Source: Mantamonas sphyraenae
Taxonomy: Eukaryota; CRuMs; Mantamonadidae
Length of the DNA: 64,000 nt
Assembly: GCA_026936335.1 (NCBI GenBank)
Contig: JAPMXV010000043.1
Location: 310,001-374,000, forward strand
Direction of reading: 5' to 3'
This document shows positions 11,725 to 21,601 of the stretch, piece by piece. Each line of letters starts with the position of its first letter. The first letter of the stretch is position 1. The position numbers and the translations under genes were made by a program. The notes beneath the pieces were generated by a model that was given only the letters and a program-made list of their open reading frames with translations, was not told the DNA's origin and did no database searches.

Positions 11725-13204
11725 AAACACGCGAACACGTCAATCCCTCATCCCCCCGCTCTCTCCAATTCCATGATACTCACTCTTGAATGACACCAAA
11801 TCCTCGATGGCGTTTGTGAGCCGACTCAGCACTGCGCTGGGACTCTCTGTTGCGGGCGCATTGAGCGGCTTCTGGCCGTACACGGCGTCGAAAAAGTTTG
11901 CAAAGCGATGGATGATTGCGCCGAGTTTGTGTTCCTTGGAGCGCAGTCTCTTCTCCAGATAGAACTGAAAGTTGGCAGAGAGGTCGGGTTGGGTGGAGGG
12001 AGTGTACCCATCCCGCACCTCCTGGAAGAAACCCTGCCATTTGGTCATCTGGAACTGTTTGTGCAGCTGTGCGTTGGGAGTGCCACCCCCGCGGTGGTGT
12101 TCCAACTTGGACCGCAGTGCTTCGATGGTAAACAGGGGACAGTCCTTGAGCTGACCCTTGCGGAATTCGGCCTCGTGGATGTCATTGCCCAACCACGTGC
12201 CATCGATTGTGTCCCCTGTGGCCAGACGCATGACCCCATGACCCTGTCGCTTGTCCTCCACCCATTCCCCATAGTAGATCGAGCCATCGGCGTACATGAA
12301 ACATCCAACGCCGTCGCGCAGGTCCTCCCGGAACGCCCCGTAGTACCGTTCGCCGTTGGCATACATCAGGATGCCAAACCCTGTGCGCACGTTGTACTCC
12401 CAGTCTCCAATGTAGATGTTGCCTGAGAAGTAGTGCATCTCTCCGTGGCCGTGTGCCATGATGTTGTGTCGCTTCGTCGGCGGCTTGCGGAACAGCGCAA
12501 GCGCAGACGTTGGCGCCTCCTGGAAGGTGATCCCACCCACATAGTCGCCAAAGTTGGGGAATTGCAGCAGTCCTGTGTGTTTGTGGCGTGGTGTTCCCCC
12601 CACCCATGCACAATCACCGTTGTTTCCGTGCACGCGTGCCTTTGGGTCAGCGAGGCATTCTCTCGCTCTCTCCTCGCTTGCTCCCCCCGCTTTGTCTCTC
12701 GGCGTGTTCTTCGTCCCCTACCTTTGTCAATGGGCACGTCGTCGTCGTAACAGCCCGTAAAGCACCATTCACCATTGCCCTGACCCGACTTGACCACACA
12801 GTCGCCCTCTCTGCTCAGCACGAGCGTGGCGGAGTGTTTGCGTCAGCCCCTCTTCCTCCCAGCTCCCCCCACCACTCCCTAACCCCCCCTCAAAATCATC
12901 AACAACCCACCGCTTGTCTCGCACCCAATACCCCTCGTGCACGCTGCCGTCGCTAAACACAAGGGTGCCGTTTCCGTGTCTCTGCATGTGTGTGTGTGTG
13001 TGTGTGTGTGCGTTGTGCGGTGTGTGTGAGCCACGGCGCCTTTCCGCACTCCCGAGGGCAACACACGCGCACACAACCAAAACATACAAGTTCCTTGCCA
13101 TTGTTGGCTGGCACCAGATACTCTCCTTGGTAGTACGAGTTGTCTGCATAGTCCAGCCGCCCAGAGAACACAATGTCCCCCACTTCCAACTTCTTGTCCG
13201 ACAT
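9102..13204 (-). CDS. MORN-repeat plus VPS9-domain Rab5-type GEF (alsin/ALS2CL-like)
   Basis: Probable Rab5-family guanine nucleotide exchange factor on endosomes. Exons: 13204-13088, 12981-12911, 12810-12722, 12572-11784 and 11610 to the end; all four junctions restore phase and continue MORN repeats. At least six MORN-like units (for example GNIYIGDWEYNVRTGFG and GSIYYGEWVEDKRQGHG) occupy the first 170 or so residues. The VPS9 domain lies near aa 570-660 with LGTDSMLALYIY, carrying the catalytic Asp, and YRLATLEAG, carrying the conserved Y..T. Alsin also has RCC1 and DH/PH modules, absent here. An acidic low-complexity tail follows. Near 9530-9565 the frame moves by one: the plausible ending LQFAETLFNLE needs a missing base or a 35-nt intron (9564-9530). 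Total about 1,190 aa. Confidence 0.78.
11667..11723. repeat. (TG)n microsatellite in a MORN-VPS9 gene intron
   Basis: About 57 bp of nearly uninterrupted TG within the intron at 11783-11611. In the sense of the host gene it reads (CA)n and lies in the middle of the intron, upstream of the CAG acceptor. Confidence 0.95.
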
Positions 13205-13455
13205 GGACAACGCTCTGAGCAAACGTGACATCTCTTGCTTCCCCAAACGCACACACAGCATGCACCCAACCACACCCAACCTGGAGCACAGGTGGTCCTC
13301 TCCACTCGGAATCTGCCCCCACCCCCCACCTCCTCCCCTTTGACACCCTCCTGTGTGTGTGTCTGTGTTGCGCCTTGCCAACCATCCCAATGCGAGCTCG
13401 GTTGGCCCCTTGCACTGCAGACAGTCTCTCTCTGTCTCTGTCCCTGCACGGGAGC
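13205..13455. promoter_or_regulatory. Divergent 5' region of the MORN-VPS9 gene (-) and COX15 (+)
   Basis: 251 bp between the two start codons. Pyrimidine-rich on the + strand toward COX15. No specific element was recognised; promoter role inferred from position. Confidence 0.3.
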
Positions 13456-14003
13456 ATGGCACGCACTGGCATTGCCACACGTGTGGCTGTCCACGGTGTC
13501 CTTGCCTCCCGCCCTGCCTCTGGCCTCGGTCGAAACGCCGTCGGCGTCTCACGCGGCCTGATCACATCCTCCGTCTCCTCCCGCTGCTCCACACGCATGT
13601 CCACTCGTCTCCATACGCTCTCTCCCTCCTCCTCCATGGCCATGATTTCTCGTGGCATGGCCTCTGTCTCTCGCACCTCGCCCCTGGTTGTGTTCAGCCC
13701 TCCTTCTGCTTCCGTCGCAGCCGGGGTCTCGAAGAATCCCCGCGTCCTCCTCCGTTCCTGGGCTGGTGCCTATCATGGCCCTGTGGTCCCTCGTCCTCCC
13801 ATTGTCACCATGCCAGCCACACTCATGACCAGTGCCCATGCACTGCGACAGACGGCCATCGAGGTGGCCCCGAGTGCCTTTGCCTCGACAACTCAGCAGC
13901 GCATCGTCGCCGCTTGGGTTGCCGGTGGCTGTGCACTTGTCTTTGGCATGGTCGTCCTTGGCGGCGTCACACGTCTCACAGAGTCGGGCTTGTCCATGGT
14001 ATG

Positions 14004-14058
<55 letters not shown>

Positions 14059-15206
14059 TCTCGGCGAGACGTGAGGCGTGGGTGGTCGCCGGCATTTCCG
14101 AGCGTGATCCAACCCTCACACCTTCCCCCGCTCCCAACTCAGGTCAACTGGCGTTTTCTTGGTCGCATGCCTCCCAGCACAGAGGAGGAATGGCAGGCTG
14201 AGTTTGACGAGTACAAGCAGTATCCCGAGTGGGACAAGTGAGTGCCTCACCCCCTCACAGTGTGAACCTCCGAAGAGCGCCCGCTCGCTGACACTGCACG
14301 TGTGCGCATGCACATCGTCACAGACTCAACCGAAACATGACTTTGGACGAGTTTAAGCGCATCTTTTGGTACGAGTATGCACACCGGATGCTGGGACGGG
14401 CGATCGGGGCGTACTGGTTGTTGCCCATGGGTGGCTTCTGGGCCGCCGGGTGGTTTGAACACTCGCGGTTCATGAAGCGTCGATCCGCCCTCATTCTGTC
14501 CATGATTGTGGGACAGGGGTTGATTGGATGGTACATGGTCAAGAGTGGCCTGGAGGAGGAACGGTTTGCAGGCAACAACTCTCGCCCCACCGTCAGCCCC
14601 TACCGTCTCGCCTTGCATCTGGGTTCCGCCTTTGTCATTTATGTTACCATGTTGGCCACCTACATGAATGTGGCCCCGTCTCGGGACACCCTCTTCCGTG
14701 CCATGGCCCCCGTCTCCAAGCGCTTGCGCTTCCTGCGTGGTGCCTCCCACGGCCTCATGGGCCTCGTCTACCTCACCGCCATCTCGGGTGCCTTTGTGGC
14801 CGGTCTCGACGCAGGTTTGGTGTACAACGAGTTCCCCTGGATGGGCGAGGGGCTCGTGCCGGAAGACCTGATTGACCCCAATCTGACTCCTGCCTGGCGC
14901 AATCTGTTTGAGAATCACACCACCGCCCAGTTTGACCACCGCTACCTGGGCATCACCACGTACACGGCCATCACCGCACTGTTTCTCTATGCCCGTCGTC
15001 ACTTTGGTGCGCTGCCGCCCGTGATGCGTGCTTCGTTGTGGTCCATGCTGCTCATGGCCAACGTCCAGGTGGGGTTGGGCATCTGGACTCTCCTCGAGTA
15101 TGTTCCTGTGCACTTGGGTGCCATGCATCAGGCTGGCTCCCTCACCCTCCTCTCCGTTGCTGTCTGGCTTGCCAACAACGCCAAGCGCATGCCCCTGGCC
15201 AAGTGA
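13456..15206 (+). CDS. COX15: Heme A synthase COX15, mitochondrial
   Basis: Converts heme O to heme A in the mitochondrial inner membrane for cytochrome c oxidase. Exons 13456-13998, 14143-14237 and 14324-15206 give 506 aa; junctions yield TESGLSMVNWRF and EWDKLNRNM. Family motifs present: GGVTRLTESGLSM, EYAHRMLGR, LALHLGSAF, FDHRYLG and LGAMHQAGSLT, whose histidines include the heme ligands. About eight membrane segments are visible. The first 150 residues are rich in Arg, Ser and Ala and nearly free of acidic residues, as expected for a mitochondrial presequence, but long for one. Intron 1 is mostly a GT repeat beginning just after the donor. It is convergent with the acyl-CoA synthetase gene, 117 bp between stops. 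Confidence 0.96.
14005..14055 (+). repeat. (GT)n microsatellite in COX15 intron 1
   Basis: About 51 bp of GT repeat starting a few bases inside the 144-nt intron (13999-14142), in the sense orientation of the gene. Confidence 0.95.
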
Positions 15207-15323
15207 TGTGTGTCTGTGTGTGCATCAATGAAGCGAGAATGAAGAGAGGGAATGTGCTTTTGCATTGCACGACAACGTTGCATTGACAGCACAACGACAC
15301 ACAGACAGACATTTGCTCAACAC

Positions 15324-18114
15324 TCATTGGCGTCCACCCACACCGCTGCCTGCGTCGGTGCTTGCCACCACGCCGCTGGCACTGGCCACGGTGGTCACCT
15401 TGCCAAACTGCGCCTCGTTGGCCGGGTACATGGCATCGATGAGGTCCCCGTAGCGCTGCTGCACAATGCGTCGCTTCATCTTGAGGGTGGGTGTGATTTC
15501 ACCGTCCTCCACGGAAAAGTCCTTGGGCAACAGGCGGAACTGCTTCAGCTGCTCGTACTTGGCCAGCTCCTGGTTGGTGCGCTTAATCACATCCTCCACG
15601 TACGTCTTGACTGCCTCCTCCTTGATGAACGACTCCAGACCTTTGAAGGGCAGACCCAGCCTGCCCGCAAGCGCCTCCGCCTGCTCCGGATCCAGCGTGA
15701 TCAGCGCCACCAGATACTTGCGCTGGTCGCCAATGACACAGGCCTGCGAGATGACAGGATCCAACTTGAGCTTGCCTTCGATGTTCTGCGGCGCCACGTT
15801 CTTGCCACCGGCAGTGACGATGATGTCCTTCAGGCGATCGGTGATCTTCAGGTAGTTCTCGTCCGTCCAGGTGCCCACGTCGCCCGTGTGCAGGTATCCG
15901 GCGGCGTCCACCGTCTCGGCCGTCTTTTCCTCGTTCTTGTAGTAGCCCAGAAAGACGTTGGGGCCTCGGCAGAGGATCTCGCCGTTCTTCGGGTCCAAAC
16001 GCACCTCCACACCGGGCAACGCGGTGCCCACGGTGCCCCCTCGGATGCCGTTGATCGGGTTGGCACTCAGCACACCCGTGGACTCTGTCTGGCCGTACAC
16101 CTCGCGGATGTCCAACCCCATGGCGCCAAAAAAGTTGGCAATCTCACCGGCCAGCGGCGCAGCACCGCTGATCAGCGTTTCGCATCGGTCCAACCCCAAC
16201 GCAGCACGGATCTTGCTGGCCAGAAGTGCGTCAAACAGGGCCCAACGGAAGGCCAGCCAGCCTGTGGGCAGCTGGCCGTTGTTGCGCAGGTCACGCACCT
16301 CTGCGCCGGCCTCCAAGGTCCAGTCGATCAGCTTGCGCTTGATGCCTGTGGCCAGCGCAAACTTGCTCTGCACACCGTCGTAGAACTTCTCCCACAGACG
16401 GGGCACACACAGGAGCACGGTGGGGCGCACCTCGGTGATGTAGTCCTTGACAGCCTTGATGTCGGCAAACTTGACGGTGTTGCCCAGACGGATGGCCACC
16501 AGTTCGCCCTGCAGCCGTTCCGCAATGTGACACAGGGGCAGGAAGGAGAGCGAGATGAGGCCTCCCACGCCGCCCATCATGTCACCCAGGGTGCTTGCCA
16601 TAAACATCAGGTTCTTGTGCGTGTACATGGCTCCCTTGGGCTTGCCTGTGGTGCCACTGGTGTACACCATCATGCAAAACGTGTCCGGCGTCACACTGCG
16701 TGCCATCTTCTCCACCGTGTTGCGCTTCTGTTCGTAGATGTCGTCGCCGGACGTCAGAAAGTCGTCCCAGCCCAGCACGTCATCCGGCAGGTCGTCTCCA
16801 GGCTCCAAACACACCACCAGACTCAGTGCCTTGCCATCTTCATCGCGATCACGCCATCCATCGGTCTTTGCCAGCTGGGCGGCGTTTTCCACAATCAACA
16901 CCTTGGTGTCGCTGTGTTCCACCACATACTGCACGTTTTCGGGCGTCTCGTTGGGGTAGATGCCCACTCCAACACCTCCCAAGCACATGGCTGCCAGGTC
17001 GCAGTACAGCCACTCGGGTCGGTTGCTGCTCAGCACACACACCTTGTCCCCGGGCTCAAACTCAAACGCCTGCAGCGAGCACGCCACACGCGACACCCAC
17101 TCGCCATACTCCATCCACGTGATGTCGTTCCACGTGTCTATGGCACACGCATGGTGTGAGTGATCTCATGGGGTGGCAGTTGGGCCCACGGCGCGGTAAA
17201 GGGCACGCGACACAGAAATGGGGAAATGAAATGCAAACGCCGCGCCAAAACAGGGAAGCGCGTTTGGATGGGTTTCCTCCATCACGTACTGTTCTTCTGC
17301 TTGATGCTGAGTGCTGTCTCCTTGAGACCCAAGTCGTGCACCTGGCGGAAGAACACCTGCAAGATGGTCTTTTCCTGGGTGGCAAGCACAGACTTGGAGG
17401 CCACTGGGGGGGTGAGGGAAAATTGGGGTGTCAGCGAGACGGTGTTCGGGCCCGTATTGCGGCTCACAGGGAGACGGAAGGCAGGAAGCAAATGGGTGAG
17501 GGGTCAGCATGGCAACGTACTGGATCGCTCCTTGGCGAGGAGGGGCGTACGCACGTCTTCAACGTCGATGGCGGCGTCGCCAAGTTGGCGCCAACGATTG
17601 GGCTGAGCACAGAAGAGGAAGAACTGGGCCAGGGCGGCGGCGTAGGACCACACAAACAGCACAAGGGTGGTGGCAAGGGCAGCGGCAGCCTGGCTGTTGG
17701 CCAGCTTGGCGGAGAGGAAGGCAATGGAGCCGACAGTGGTGAAAAGGACGGGCAGCAAGCTGAACGACTGGGCGCCCGTGTACGCGACAATGAGAATGAC
17801 GGCGCGCACAATGGACAGAAGCTGCGGGAGGAAGGGGTCGAGGCAAGCACACACATGGGTGGGTGGGATGATGGAGGGTCGTGTCAGCATGGTTGTGGGA
17901 GGGCGAGCATGTGCAGTGGAGCAGTGCGTACCAAAACGTCTGCGTTCGACGTGGCAAACGAGTACTCGTCAACCTGGGTCCGCAGATACCCGGACAGCTC
18001 TTGGTTCCATCCAACAATCACAAACACAATTAAGGACACAATGACATCGCACAGGGACACAAAGCCCCACACCCATCGACCCTGCTGGGCCATGGATTCT
18101 TTTTGAGCTGCCAT
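15324..18114 (-). CDS. Long-chain acyl-CoA synthetase (bubblegum/FadD15 class) with an N-terminal four-helix membrane domain
   Basis: Activates fatty acids to acyl-CoA using ATP. Exons 18114-17932, 17821-17521, 17403-17290 and 17137-15324 all join in phase to give 803 aa. The enzyme part starts near aa 165 and has the AMP-binding loop YTSGTTGKPKGA, the motif VYGQTESTGVL, HTGDVG and TDRLKDIIVTAGGKNVAP. Before it are about four hydrophobic helices (roughly aa 15-36, 62-78, 80-100 and 104-126), not part of the ordinary ACSBG fold, then the linker AAIDVEDVRTPLLAKERS. The junction of exons 2 and 3 creates an ATG codon that could serve as an internal start for a soluble form. Typical ACSBG proteins are about 650-700 aa. 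The enzyme call is firm; the fusion is supported by phase and by the lack of a stop. Confidence 0.88.
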
Positions 18115-18567
18115 GTTCGCTCGCAAAGAAGAGTTGGCGAAATCGACGCCGGGGCTGACCGAACGGGATGGACCCAATGAATGCAAATGCTCGTTGCGAT
18201 TCTTCCCTCTGCGTGGGCATGTGTGAAGGTCGGTGAAAACCGTGGTAGGGACAGGAATGTCCCCGGGGGGGGGGGGGGGGGAAGGCAACGAGAATCGACG
18301 CACGAAGGACCTTGCATGACCACGTCAGCTCTATGACCACCCGATTATGTGCAGGGCCGGGAAACGGCAGCACTATTGGAATGGAACACGTCGAGTTGGA
18401 CGCACTGTGAAGCAAATGGTCTGCTGAAAACCTTTGATCCAATTCCCCGATCCTGGACAGCGAGTCGAGCACACAGCCACCTCCTACATGCGCGTTCTTG
18501 CTCCTGGGCTGGTTGTTGGGTCGATTGTATGATGCAGAATTCATTGGGGTCTAGCTTTCAATGGGTT
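18115..18567. other. 453-bp gap between the MbtH-like gene and the acyl-CoA synthetase gene
   Basis: No ORF looks real on either strand. It should contain the 3' end of the MbtH-like transcript and the promoter and 5' UTR of the acyl-CoA synthetase, both on the - strand. Its one notable element is a 17-base homopolymer of G at 18265-18281. Confidence 0.6.
18265..18281. repeat. Poly-G/poly-C tract of 17 bases
   Basis: Uninterrupted G17 on the + strand directly after CCCC, about 150 bp upstream of the acyl-CoA synthetase start, where the sense strand reads as C17. Tracts this long are often length-variable or miscounted. Confidence 0.95.
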
Positions 18568-19028
18568 TCATTGGCTGCTTGAGGAAGACGCAGACGCAGC
18601 AGAAATGGAGGAGGAAGAGGAGGAGACAGAGACGGGTGTGCTGTCGTCGTTTGCAAGAGTGGCGTCGTCGACAGAGGGAGGGCTGGGATCGTGGTCGATG
18701 ATGTCTCGTGTGGGCCCATCGAGACCCCGCTCGTCGACCGGCCGGGGAACACCGTCACGAGGCAACCATCGTCCATCCTGAAACACAAGGCCGTGCTTGT
18801 CACCGTATTCTTTCATGAGAGTACGCACACTGAGAGGGCGCATGTCGGTCCACTCCTTCTCGATGTAGTCAAGGCAGTCGTCTTTGGTACCTCTCACGCC
18901 AACCTCCTTCCACCCCGATGGGATGCCGTCCCCCACCATTCACCCCAAATGGAGTATTGCAACTCGTCGTTGATCACCACTGTAAACTCCTGGTGCTCGT
19001 CCGGGTTGTATTCGTCGTCACTATCCAT
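18568..19028 (-). CDS. MbtH-family protein with a Ser-rich tail; one frame break
   Basis: MbtH proteins bind and activate adenylation domains of bacterial nonribosomal peptide synthetases. From the ATG at 19028 the frame gives EFTVVINDELQYSIWG. After a one-base frame change near 18930-18950 it continues IPSGWKEVG and ECLDYIEEWTDMRP-like text, here CLDYIEKEWTDMRPLSVR, with a C-terminal DGRWLPRDG block. The NDE.QYS.W, P.GW and CL.YIE..WTDMRP.S.R signature, including three conserved Trp, is diagnostic. A run of five G in the sense strand at the break is a likely miscounted homopolymer. The rest is an Asp-rich then Ser/Ala-rich tail typical of this genome, so it is not simple bacterial contamination. 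No synthetase gene lies in the window. About 153 aa. Confidence 0.85.
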
Positions 19029-19378
19029 CTCGGCCGCGTCTCGTTTGCCAAACTTGGGCTCCGCTGCGCACCATCCTCATTCCCTTGCCTTGCCCTCCCT
19101 TGATGGTCGTTCATACGCCCTGGCATGTGCCTATGCATGCACAGCTGCTGTGGAGGAGACTGCGCCAAGAAGTGTCTCCCCGACCATGGGTGGTTGCAGC
19201 AACCTTCAGCGGTGTGCTCGACAATTTTCAGGCGTGTGGGAGATTCAGTCGGAATGGGTACATGTGCATAGTGTGTGGCATTTGTGCGCCATCCACACAC
19301 CCTGTTGTCAACCACCAGTGATGCCAACATGGGCGTGAGTGAGGGGCGCCGGAAGGACCAATCCTTCCGTGGACAAAG
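19029..19378. promoter_or_regulatory. Divergent 5' region of the MbtH-like gene (-) and RPT5 (+)
   Basis: 350 bp without a supported gene. It presumably carries both promoters. No TATA box or proteasome-associated control element was recognised by eye. Confidence 0.35.
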
Positions 19379-21028
19379 ATGAGCACCGCCAAGTCGTTGG
19401 ACGACAAGGCCATTTGGGAGGATGACGAGTCGGACGTGGATCTGTCGGAGTTGGAGAAGCTGACGGTGGACGAGATTGAGGCTCGCAGCCGGGCTCTGGA
19501 CAACGAGATCAAGGTGATGCGCAGCAGCGAAACCAGCTACTCGCACGACATTAAGGAGCTGCAGGCCCAGCTGGCTGAGAACAACTCCAAGATTAAGCTC
19601 AATCGCCAGCTGCCGTATCTTGTGTCCAATATTGTGGAGGTGAGTGGGAGTGTGAGTGGGAGGAAAGAGGGAACCAGGAGTTGGATGCTCACACGCCAGC
19701 GCCGGGGGCGGAATTGCCAACAGATTCTCGACCTGGACGACGAGGATGAGGAGGAGGACGGCGATGCAGTGGAGCTCACAGCACAGATCAAGGAGAAGTG
19801 CACGGTGATCAAGACATCCACGCGACAGGTAGGTTGTGGCATGTGGAGGAGCATGGCCGGAAAGGGAAGGGCGAGAGGCACATTTTGGCGGGATCGACCC
19901 ACTCACACACACACTCATGGTGCGGCGTTTGTGTCCACACAGACCATCTTCCTGCCCGTGGTGGGCCTTGTGGATGCCGACAAGCTGCGTCCGGGTGACC
20001 TCGTGGGCGTCAACAAGGACAGCTACCTGGTGCTGGACACCCTGCCGGCCGAGTGCGTTTGGAAGCGTTTTCCCCTCTTCCGGCCCCATTGCTTTTGAGA
20101 TGCCAAACGTGCTGACACCCCTGGGACGACCATTGTGGACACGCACACGCACACACATTGCACAACCCACGGCACACGCACACACGCACCCAACCACACA
20201 ACCACACAGGTTCGACCCGCGTGTCAAGGCCATGGAGTGGATGAGAAGCCGACGGAGACGTTCAACGACATTGGCGGGGCGGACAAGCAGATCACAGAAC
20301 TGATGGAGGCAATTGTGCTGCCCATCGAGCAGGCAGACCGGTTTGCGGCCGTGGGCATCAAACCGCCCAAGGGCTGTCTGATGTACGGACCTCCGGGCAC
20401 GGGCAAGACGCTGCTTGCGCGTGCGTGTGCGGCACGCACCGAGTCCACGTTCCTGAAGCTGGCCGGCCCGCAGCTGGTGCAGATGTACATTGGCGACGGC
20501 GCACGAATGGTGCGGGACGCCTTTGCGCTGGCCAAGGAGAAGGCGCCGGCCATCATTTTTATCGACGAGATCGACGCGGTGGGCACGAAGCGATTCGACT
20601 CGGACAAGAGCGGAGACCGAGAGGTGCAGCGTACAATGCTGGAGCTGCTCAATCAACTCGATGGCTTCTCCTCCCACGAGGCCATCAAGGTCATTGCGGC
20701 CACCAACCGCATCGACATCCTGGACCCTGCCCTGTTGCGTTCGGGCCGTCTGGACCGCAAGATTGAGTTTCCGCTGCCGAATGAGGACGCACGCGCACAG
20801 ATCATGCGCATCCACTCGCGCAACATGTCTGTGGACAAGAATGTCAACTATGAGGAGCTGGCACGTTGCACAGAGGACTTTAACGGCGCTCAGCTCAAGG
20901 CCGTCTGTGTCGAAGCCGGCATGCTTGCCCTGCGTCGTGGCGGCGTCAAGCTCAACCACGAGGACTTTATGGATGGCATTGCCGCCGTGCAGGCCAAGAA
21001 GAAGGCTTCGCTGCAGTACTATGCGTGA
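19379..21028 (+). CDS. PSMC3: 26S proteasome regulatory ATPase Rpt5 (PSMC3)
   Basis: AAA+ subunit of the 19S base that unfolds substrates and opens the 20S gate. Exons 19379-19639, 19724-19828, 19943-20052 and 20210-21028 give about 431 aa. Rpt5-specific text includes [35 protein letters not shown] and KAMEVDEKP. The Walker A GPPGTGKT is near aa 218 and Walker B FIDEID near 275. The end LQYYA is the HbYX motif that docks into the alpha ring. At 20232-20240 one G is missing in ATGGAGTGGATG: the frame reads AMEW and then stops making sense, whereas one more G gives AMEVDEKP. A conserved essential gene with a single-base break suggests sequence error. Confidence 0.95.
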
Positions 21029-21109
21029 GTGGGGAGAGCTGTTGAATACACGTCGCTTCAAAAACACCGCAAACTCGTTTGTTTCTTCCCGGTTGTGAAG
21101 TGCAGGTTC

Positions 21110-21511
21110 TCATGACACCACAACAATCCCTGCTTCATCCTGTTTGACCGACTCCTCCATCGCTTCGCCGTTCAGCTGAGGAAGGCCGTCCTCGTCCAGC
21201 TTGTTTTTGGCTTGTTCAAGGCTCTCCGCGTACACCACAAGATGCTGGACTGTCTTCATGAGCTGGGACATCGAGTAGATGGCCGTAAGGTCCGACAACA
21301 CCGCACCACCAATGTAGATGTTCGCCGTGGTGTTGGACGCGGACGATCGCAAACCGAGTCGATGCAACACCGCTCGGTACGCCACCTTGCGTTCGAAGCC
21401 AATCAACGGGTGCAGCCACTTTGCTGCCAATGGATACTCGTTGGCGTACTGGCCAATTTGCTGCTCTGTGATGGCATCCTGTGGTCGTGGTGCGCTGCCT
21501 CCCGCTCCCAT
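21110..21511 (-). CDS. Small protein of unknown function beginning MGAGGS
   Basis: 133 aa, single exon, not recognised. The N-terminus MGAGGSAP has Gly2 and Ser6, which fits an N-myristoylation signal. The middle is likely helical (QIGQYANEYPLAAKWLHP, then ERKVAYRAVLHRLGLR), with a mildly hydrophobic stretch IYIGGAVLSDLTAIYSM, and an acidic C-terminus ending GIVVVS. The start is chosen because it is the first ATG and lies only 47 bp from the divergent start of the AlkB gene. It is convergent with RPT5, 81 bp between stops. Clean coding over 400 bp supports a real gene; the function is open. Confidence 0.6.
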   Translation of the reverse strand: MGAGGSAPRPQDAITEQQIGQYANEYPLAAKWLHPLIGFERKVAYRAVLHRLGLRSSASNTTANIYIGGAVLSDLTAIYSMSQLMKTVQHLVVYAESLEQAKNKLDEDGLPQLNGEAMEESVKQDEAGIVVVS

Positions 21512-21558
21512 GGTTCCTTTTCCTTCCTCCCGCAGGCGCACATAGCACATCCCACTCC
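21512..21558. promoter_or_regulatory. 47-bp gap between divergent start codons
   Basis: Only 47 bp separate the ATG of the small MGAGGS protein (-) and the ATG of the AlkB-LRR gene (+). The 5' UTRs of the two genes must be extremely short or overlap each other or the opposite coding region. Inferred from position. Confidence 0.4.
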
Positions 21559-21566
21559 ATGTCGTC

Positions 21567-21601
<35 letters not shown>

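Noticed and set aside
11740-12633. MORN repeats as a separate gene from the VPS9 protein
   Set aside because: A GTGAGT donor at 11783 and CAG acceptor at 11611 join the two in phase, and the combination is known from alsin-type proteins.
15252-17159. Long open frame on the + strand opposite the acyl-CoA synthetase (635 codons)
   Set aside because: It mirrors the - strand gene exactly, is rich in Gln/His/Val as expected of an antisense frame, and has no recognisable domain.
18568-19028. Bacterial contamination as the source of the MbtH-like gene
   Set aside because: The gene is flanked within 500 bp by eukaryotic intron-containing genes, and its tail has the same Ser/Asp-rich character as its neighbours; kept as a residual risk only.
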